This document shows positions 56,501 through 64,000 of a stretch of 64,000 nucleotides of DNA, piece by piece (the stretch's first letter is position 1; each line of letters opens with the position of its first letter). The notes beneath the pieces were generated by a model, which searched no databases, was not told where the DNA came from, and was given only the letters and a program-made list of their open reading frames with translations. The position numbers and the translations under genes were made by a program. The DNA comes from Typha latifolia (taxonomy: Eukaryota; Streptophyta; Magnoliopsida; Poales; Typhaceae), in the NCBI GenBank assembly GCA_019914945.1, contig CM034103.1, positions 5,456,001-5,520,000 on the forward strand. Reading direction: 5' to 3'.

Positions 56501-57775
56501 GTACTAAGTTTTACAAGGAAAAAAGCATGAACAGCATGGTTTACAAAAAAGAAGTTAATTTCTTCACAATAATTGATTACAATGGACCAAATTTCTTGTA
56601 AGCAGATCTCAATTATCTTGTTAGCTTGAGGTGTGCTCAAGTTTTAATACTCGAGTAATACTTCCAGTGAAGTTTGAGGAGACATAATTAGTTAAGCTGA
56701 TGAGGTTAGTTTTGTTTCACTGATTCCCCTTCCTGTCTTCCTCTTAAGATGAAATCAATAGGAAAAAGTTTCTTCCAGATAAAGAAAAAAAGGGCATAAA
56801 AAGATAAGAATCTCAGTATCCTTTTCAAAAGTATTGTAATTAAGGACCCAGACTTGTCAATAATAAAAGGAATCCCCTGCAATTTGACAACATTATCTGC
56901 ATATCTAAACTAAAGTTTTAACCTTTGATCAATCCAAAGCTCTTAGACTTAATAATTTGTCCATAGTGTAATATCAATACATATCAGATATTTCTGCCTT
57001 GTAGAGCTCACAAATAATAAAGGGCACATTAACTACTCTTATGAAAGAGCAAGAAAAAGTCTGATATGGAAAGTGTAACATGAGGGACATCAGAATCATC
57101 AAAAAGTAAATGTGCAGGAAACACACTTACCAGTGAATATTCTTTATCAAAACTGTGAGGACTTACTAACATATAACTAAGACAAGGGCACCAAATTTAT
57201 ACAAGCAATTCATTTTGAGTTTTTCTTCAGTCATGGCAGACAAAAGGGATAGCAAATATATTTCTTCAAGGAAGAAACTCTACTTCCATATGAATCTATA
57301 ACACTAGGTCGTTCTTTTGCAGGGAAAGGTAGAGATGGACACTAAAAGTCAATTATGAGTTGCAACCAATTCCTAGTTAAATTAGCTAGTCTGGTTCATT
57401 TTATTTTGGAGTTCTATGTTCAGAACATAAAGTTGTTTCATCAGTGAGCACTATTTAAGAAAATAAGATATGCTAGAAGTAAGTGAGCATAAATAGCACC
57501 AACTCATTTTCATAGACATCAATGTAACTATTCACACTGTCTAAGTACGCAGTATGTTGATATTTTTTAGTACTAAAACAAGGAATAGGTATAATAGGTA
57601 TATGAACTATCTACATCAAACTCTCTCCACTGAGATGATTATTTAATTGATAACTCTGTCCTCAAGGTTGTAAAAAGCTAATCTCAACTTGGAGAAACAT
57701 AAAGCCTTTATCTTTTACAAACCTTAAGGTGCACTAGAAAAGTCTTAAGAACTTTGAGAAAATCTTTAATAAAAC

Positions 57776-57808
<33 letters not shown>

Positions 57809-60800
57809 TAACATAAGATAATAATACACCCGAAAGATAAATTTCCTCTGGAATTATCACCCGACACATACAGTAAAGCTTGCATAGCTGCACCTTCTAA
57901 CGATTACAGAAAACATATTTCTTTGTTTCACAGTCTAACAACAAGTAGAGTACACAACTTTGGGAGAACTATCATGAAGTAATATCAAGTTATAATATGA
58001 TTTTAAGTATCATAATCAAAGACATGTTGAATGAGCAAACAAGAATTCTTTCACATAGTTTGGACTTAACATACTAGGATTGAAATGCATGCCACCTATG
58101 AATAGAATCAATTTATTTAAAAACAGGAAAATATAAATTCAAACTGACTCCTTGAACTTCTTTTTGTTACAACTCCTTGTGATTTTGACATTTATGCAAT
58201 TTCGTGAAGACGTACTTTTAAAGAAAAAAAGATCAAAATGCCCCTTTTAGTTACAATAACCAATTGGGGAAATGAACGATTTGTGGAAATTTTCATTCTT
58301 ACACATCTTTCATCCCAAATTCTCATCGTTTCTATATTGAAGATAGCAAATCTCATATCAATTAGAAGATAAAGGGCAAGAAAGACAAGGCCTTGATGGT
58401 TCTTGTAGGATATTTATTGCCTTTACCTTTATCTTTGGATGGGAAAACTAACAATTGTACAGACATTAAAATATAAGAGGCCCAAAAGTCAGAAATGAAA
58501 GTTCTAAGGCACACTAAACTTTGCCAAAATTGTAGGGGATAAGATGTAATTTACCCAATTAAAAAGATACTATGCTTTCACTTGTGTTATTATTCAAAAT
58601 TGCCAACCCACATATAGTTTCTCCTTCTGTTCTAATCATAGTATTTCAACTTTTTTGCAGTCCTACAATTTATTTTTCTCCTAGCATCTAGAAGTGACCT
58701 TCATTTGCAACTTGGTTTATGTATGCTCTAGCTGTGTAAGGAGATCATTAAAACCAGAAGTTCTTTTCACTATCCTTTGGTGACTAATATTATTAAACTT
58801 TTAGCACACTTAAATTTTGTTCATGCTGCAACAGATCCTATAGGAACAAGTACAAGCCATTCTAGGATTATAGATATCTGTATAGGTTAATCAGAGTCCT
58901 TTCCACTCACCTCTTGGTTAATTCTTTCATCGAATGGTTTAAGCTCATCAATGTTAATAACATCATATGAGGTCACAACAAAACAGCCACCACCACCAAG
59001 CTTTATTCCAATTCCCATCTATTCAAAGTCAGCTATCAGACGTTTTTCCTCCATTCATCTCTATTTATTGCAACAATTTGCATTCAAACATGTATTATTT
59101 CCTTTCATACAAATTTCTCCTATATTAGCTTTGGTCTTTCCCTCCCTCCCAAGGAATCTTCTACTTAAGAAATGTCAATCCTTTATCCTAGTGCACAATG
59201 TGGTCTTTGTTGAACATGAAAAACCATATTAATCAAGTCTCACTTAATTATCCTCTTGATGATACTGCAACTTCTGCCTACTATTGTCATTGCTTATTTT
59301 GTATATCCAATAATCCTACTCAACACTTCAACATTCTCATTTCCCTTTCCTGGTTGGATTATAAGTTTGGGGAAACAATATTACTGCCTTTCAGGTACCT
59401 ATCCATCAAGTATAATTCTTTCTCCGTTTTGGTGTTTTAATCTACTAAAACTGCAACCCATAAGAGCGCTTTTACATCTACATATTCTAAAACCTTATAA
59501 TCAGTGTTCTAAAAAAAGGTTGTAGCAGCCATCATGGCGGATTAGCCCTCTAAATGCTACACTAAGCGCAGTAGGTTAGAAAGACGTTTGGGACTCTGGC
59601 AGCCACCTTAGCGGCTCGCCACAATGGACTAAATAGCAGCTAGCCACAGCGGACTAATAGAGGCTCATTTTACTGCTTTGAGCACCAAATTAGTAACTAA
59701 ATTTTTCTTCCTATTTTCTCAATTTGTACCATCTTAAATATTAATAAAAATTTCAATTTTGTACCATTTTAGAATTGTAGAAACATCATCGAACTACTAT
59801 TTGCAAATGCTTCATTCTGTCTCACGCCATGAAGCCCCTTGGCCGCTACATACCTGATGTGCGTCTTTTAGAACATTGCTTATGATTCTAAATTCATTCT
59901 ACTTCGAATTCATTAGCAAATAAGATGTATTATGTAACCTCAAATTTAGTAGTTTTGCTTATCATATATAACAATTTTCTTACAAACTATTGTCAAAAGG
60001 CCAATGAAAATGGACCCTTACATAAATGATCAATAGATTCTAATACTTCTATAGCATAACTTGAAGTTTAGAGGGCTCTACAGAAGTACTGACCACTTAT
60101 GTCATTGACTACTCAATCCTCGTGACATTGATGCCAAGTACCAACCCAAAGGCAAATTTACAAAAAGATAGGGTCAGCCTTAATAACTATAAGACAGTTG
60201 TTTTGAAGTCCCATCTCATTAGCCATAGTTTAACCTGTCAAAAATGAGAAACAACTCAAAATAATCACAAACATAAGAAGTCTAGAATTGTAGAAGAATA
60301 GAGAGGATGGCAGCCTCAGTGGAAATTCTTACTCTTTCTAGGAGATATATATCAGAGGAAGAGCTAATAGAAATGTTCAATCTAAGTACAATCTAATAGA
60401 AGATCGTTCATGGCCCCTTTATTCTATAATTTGAGGAAAGGGCACTGAAATTGCAGCAAAACACTATCTAAGACATAACTGCAAGGCATCGTAATTCGTA
60501 AGTTAAAGAGAAGCATGCCCTTTCTTAATCCCTTTAGACTCCACTCCAGCATTTCCTTGTTGGGGTAATTTTTGTCATCGTAAGATCATTGCTTGGCAGA
60601 TAGTCTCTTATCCTCTGCATAAAGCACTAACTTGGCCAAATACCAGCTTTACATTTAAACCACACAACATATGGCAGTGCCATCAAATGGCAACAACCTA
60701 ACGATAGCTTTACAAACACGAGAACTAACACCAGTCATAATCCAAAACTGAGCTGCTCCTAAGACAATACGGTTACTCGTTACAACCAGGACAATTTATG

Positions 60801-61360
60801 GTGCATACATTAGCATCATACTCCAGACATTTTTTTTATGATCTCAATTAATCAAACACCAGCAATGGGTAACCCCGACTCTCAAAAGTGCAATCTCTGA
60901 GCTACAGTTTGCATCTTTTGCAACAAAGTTGGCATTTCCACAACATAATTAGATAGAAACCAATAAATCTGACGCCTTTCTTAACAAGGGGGAGACAAAA
61001 GGGCACCTGGAGGTCACCGGAGACTTCGACGTCGCTGATAGTGGTGAGGGAGGAAAGATAGCGATCGGCTCCGAGGGAAGCCTCGGGGAGGACGGCGTAC
61101 TGGAGAACCTTATCCTTGAGAAGCATATCCGAGAGCTCTCTTTGAATCTGCTTCGCCACCATCCGAACCCTACGCTGGTTCGCCATGCACCTCACCTCGC
61201 CTGTCCTTCTTGGCCCTCCCTTAGTTGAGGGATTCCTCCATGGATGAAGGTTGAGACGGAAGTGGAGGTGGAGGCCTCCATGGATGAGGGTGGAGTGGAG
61301 GGAGGAGAGGGGAAGAGGAGGAGATGATGGTGGACGATGCAGTAGCATTATGTTTTGCAT
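53576..61360 (-). CDS. RBFA: ribosome-binding factor A family protein, chloroplastic (RbfA)
   Basis: Three minus-strand exons, 61360-61007, 56274-56101 and 53722-53576, join in phase 0 with GT-AG introns (4,732 and 2,378 bp) to give 224 residues. Residues 1 to about 58 are basic, rich in Ser/Pro/Leu/His and lack acidic residues until near the end, which suits a chloroplast transit peptide. The RbfA domain (KH-like fold) spans about 60-190: RRVRMVAKQIQRELSDML, ISDVEVSGDLQ at the end of exon 1, VVKVYVSVFGDERGREVA at the start of exon 2, KYVRSELGRRMKLRLTPEIRF, and VLAILDRLK at the start of exon 3. An acidic tail follows (NVSEEDDWDKDEPDEGIVYVK). Bacterial RbfA binds the 30S subunit and helps 16S rRNA 5'-end maturation; a matching role on plastid ribosomes is inferred. 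The frame is open throughout and there is no sign of damage. Intron 1 carries a MULE-like element. Confidence 0.93.
55225..55350. repeat. GACACG/TTGGACA-rich repeat scrap in RbfA intron 2
   Basis: ACATGGTAACATGCCAAAACC followed by GTGTCCAATGCCGACACACG and AACATGTGTTGGACGCG resembles a common dispersed intronic repeat of plants with TGTCCGACACG inverted units. This is by general resemblance only, and the ends are not visible. Confidence 0.3.
57774..57809. repeat. TA/CA compound microsatellite
   Basis: A TA run directly followed by a CA run lies inside intron 1 of the RbfA gene. Confidence 0.85.
59503..59878. mobile_element. MULE-like MITE in RbfA intron 1
   Basis: The left end AGTGTTCTAAAAAAAGG and the right end (reverse-complemented CAATGTTCTAAAAGACGC) are inverted repeats. 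The candidate 9-bp duplication CTTATAATC (59,494-59,502) / CTTATGATT (59,879-59,887) matches at 7 of 9 positions. The 376-bp element has GCGG-rich ends and an AT-rich centre. It resembles the elements at 2,120 and 6,837 in the RCC1 gene. Confidence 0.65.
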
Positions 61361-61399
61361 TTGTGGGATATGGTGGGGGAGGGATTAAATAGCGTAGGA

Positions 61400-62450
61400 G
61401 AGGATTAGGCGAAAGTTTTGTTTTTAGTTTCCTCTCATTTCTCTTTTAATTTTCTTTATACTTGCTGACGAGTGTTTTGGAGGTCGCGGTTCGTGGTCAC
61501 CGGTTGTACACCGGAACCGCAAGCGTAAATCAAATTTTAAACCCCCTTATGATCTTTGAAATTATATTATAGCAATGTGGTTACGTTATAATTTTATTTG
61601 TCTCATTTTTTAACTATCATGGTTATATTTAAACTATTTTTTTATTAAAATAATATGATTTTAGATGATAAAAAAATATGAAAAAAAGGCATGCAATAGC
61701 TCATAGCAAACACATATTATGATTAACAACAAAGCATGCGATAACTCTAGATTGTAAATAATGTATGACTTTTCCTTTACCTCTTTCATAAGAGAGAAAA
61801 GAATATTACTTTTTAAATGAACTTTAAAATTTAAAATGGTTTAGATAGATTTACACTTGAATATGAAACAAATATAGCCCATCGAATTTTTGTAAGAACA
61901 ATTCACTATAAGAAGCTGCTAAGAGATAAAAGGATGAAAATTATTATAATTAGCTTCTCCTTGAGAAATAATTCTTATAATAAATATAGTCATTAGATGT
62001 CCAACGCATGCGACACTTATCCATAACACACATTCACAAGATGAACACAAAATAATGATGATGTATACCATTTATTTTAGAGTAGCAAAGTGTGTTAGAT
62101 TAATTTAAAATCTAAGCCAAAGATTTGCCTACTTCGATTAGCAATAAATTAAAAATAGGATGAGAAATTGAAATTAGATATCCATAAATAGTGTGTGAAA
62201 TTCAAGAGAAAATTTTAAACAAGAGCAAGTACAATATATAATTGATAATATTTCAAGAAAAGTTTATAAGAATGTAAGAATAAATTTTGGTCAAATATTA
62301 GCATCTAATAATTTAAGAGTATTGCATAAGATCGGGGAATGGAGGAAACTGTTTCATATTCTAACTCTATTTTTATTATTTTAGTAAAAGATGTCTAGCG
62401 TCTTATTTATTACAAATACTTCAAATCACCGGCAAAATTTTATACGACAC
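61400..62450. other. upstream of RbfA, no gene recognised
   Basis: AT-rich DNA. The RbfA promoter should lie in roughly 61,361-61,500, where a pyrimidine-rich stretch (minus strand purine-rich) and a TTTAAT near 61,384 are visible but no clear TATA box. Beyond this no coding motif is seen. Confidence 0.4.
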
Positions 62451-62454
62451 ACCC

Positions 62455-63560
62455 CATCCTATTATATCTACACATCATTTGTTCCATTACTACAAAAACC
62501 TTTATTACAATCTAACATATATATTACAACTAAAAATAACTTAAAGTGAAAGAAACCAAAATATCAGTGCCTACTATCAGCTTTATTATCTCATCCTGAA
62601 CCACAATAGTTTAGCTATCCTATCTAGCAACAAAAAAACTCTATAACAACACAATTGCATCATTTTTTTCCTTTGTTTCTTAACATCTCCCTCTTATAGC
62701 CCTATCAAAAAAAAAACAATTTACTACTGAAGAAGATTTTTTCCAATCTCTAGCATCCTTGTTACAATAAAAAAAACTTATCACTAAAGCAACCCAAATC
62801 TACAGAATAAGTTTTCGCATCTTACTAGCTTAGTCTTCATATCTTCCTTATAATTCTATCTTCAATTTTTTTATTAACATGCTAACAACAAAATAAAAAA
62901 TAAATAAAAAATGCTTTAATATTTCAATTTTTTACAAAAAAATACAACTAGTGTAACCTCCACGATTTTTTCTCACCAAATTATTTACACATTATTTGTT
63001 CAATCACCACAAAATATCATCTAAAAAATATATATCAAAACTAAAAATCATTATATAACTTAAAACCAAACAAACTAAAATATCAAAGCATAATAGTACT
63101 TAGTTATCTCGTCCAGAACCATAAAATTCTAGCTATCCTATCTAGCATCAAAAAATTTCCCATATCAACTATCCTGCATCATTTTTTTCATTTTCTTCTT
63201 AACAAGCTCTCTCTTATAGTGATGTACGAAAAAAATTTTACTACTTGGATAAGATCCCTTTCCAATCTGTAGATCCTTGTTATAAAAAAAAAAACTTTAC
63301 GACTAAAGCAGCTAAAGTCTGCAGAATAAGATCTCGCATTTTACTATTTTCTTCCTTGTATCACAGCTCCACAAATCTTCTCTTCGTTTAGTTTAATCTT
63401 CATATCTAACGTAGAATTCTACCTTCAATTTTTTCCTAACATGCTCATAATGTAAAAATAATAATAATTTTTCACTATTTCAATTTTTTTTTATAAAATA
63501 TACAACTAATATCACCTTCACAATTTTTTCTTGCCAAATATCTTTTGTCAAAAATTTGTT
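62455..63560. repeat. diverged tandem duplication, period about 518 bp
   Basis: Two consecutive copies can be followed in order. ACATCATTTGTTCCATTAC against ACATTATTTGTTCAATCAC (62,463 / 62,990); AGCTATCCTATCTAGCA (62,613 / 63,131); CATCATTTTTTTC (62,659 / 63,178); TCCTTGTTA followed by an A run (62,757 / 63,273); and TCTTCATATCT further on. Both are very A/T-rich with long A runs and carry no gene. Confidence 0.75.
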
Positions 63561-63599
63561 CTAACAAACCAACAATATAAAAACCTTGATTTTTAATTC

Positions 63600-64000
63600 A
63601 CTTACATACTTTCAAAGCGTAAAAAACTGAAAATTTCCTACATGATTCAAAAAAATATATAAAGAGTTCACCGTATATAAAAATCTTTTAACTTCAAATA
63701 ACCATCTCACCTTACCTTTCTTCTCCTCCTCTATCTGTAAATTGTCTAGCAATTGATATAGACGGAAGCAATCCTCTCTCAACAGCAATAGTTTTTTTTG
63801 AGAGGGATATACCATTCACTATTATTTCATATATCACTGATATTAGTCTCTTGGTCCCAAGCTATCTGAAATAGCTTGGAAACACTAGTTCTTAAGGAGC
63901 AATTGTCACACCAAATATCATTTCAGTCCGTTTTATTAGTTTTTAAAAAATATTGAGCTCCTAAAAGAATTTTATTTTTTATTAATAACTTCCTTAAAGT
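63600..64000. other. AT-rich end of window, nothing recognised
   Basis: The short minus-strand ORF at 63,815-63,612 has no recognisable domain. A small inverted pair, CCAAGCTATCTGAAATAGCTTGG (in two arms around TCTGAA, 63,856-63,878), is visible. Confidence 0.35.

Noticed and set aside
60902..61006. Extension of the RbfA exon 1 frame to residue 152
   Set aside because: The frame reads into intron 1. The donor at 61,006 fits, and the domain continues exactly at the acceptor before 56,274.

Overview
The window is nuclear DNA of a flowering plant. The evidence is spliced genes with GT-AG introns of up to several kilobases, a chloroplast-targeted RbfA-type protein, a papain-type vacuolar protease, and dense Ty3/gypsy, LINE, CACTA-like and Mutator-like repeats. 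Very large LTRs with TGTAA...TTACA ends and GC-rich coding exons in AT-rich surroundings suit a monocot outside the grasses, but I cannot name a species.

Layout. Positions 1-10,415 hold the 5' part of a minus-strand RCC1-repeat gene (four exons seen; the rest is not in the window), with Mutator-like TIR elements in its introns. Positions 10,640-21,400 carry repeats: a 5'-truncated LINE, CACTA-like termini, a 3-kb gypsy LTR (A) and a cluster of GTTCGAAC motifs. An intact two-exon cysteine protease gene of the SAG39/SAG12 type is at 21,554-22,852 (+). Positions 23,500-50,000 are a nest of gypsy elements. A degraded minus-strand gypsy (H) abuts a 3-kb LTR (E). A chromovirus-like element (F, 28,693-47,002) sits in E, and three elements sit in F: G in gag (itself carrying C in its LTR), D in the reverse transcriptase/RNase H region, and B in the 3' LTR. 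Each of these insertions has a readable 5-bp target duplication, so the order of events can be reconstructed. Positions 50,250-53,560 hold another F-family LTR, a broken copy of the protease gene that keeps its 3' flank but lacks exon 2, and a duplicated scrap of the RbfA 3' flank. A complete three-exon RbfA gene lies at 53,576-61,360 (-), with a Mutator-like element in intron 1. Positions 61,400-64,000 are AT-rich and contain a diverged tandem duplication of about 518 bp.

Only three loci look like functional host genes: RCC1-family (partial), the protease and RbfA. They share no obvious pathway. I found no CRISPR array, tRNA or rRNA gene, and no new cassette-like system. The real interest is the dated nest of retroelements, DNA-repair scars in the LTRs, the expansion between the protease gene and its broken duplicate, and the repeated palindromic motifs inside the LTRs.
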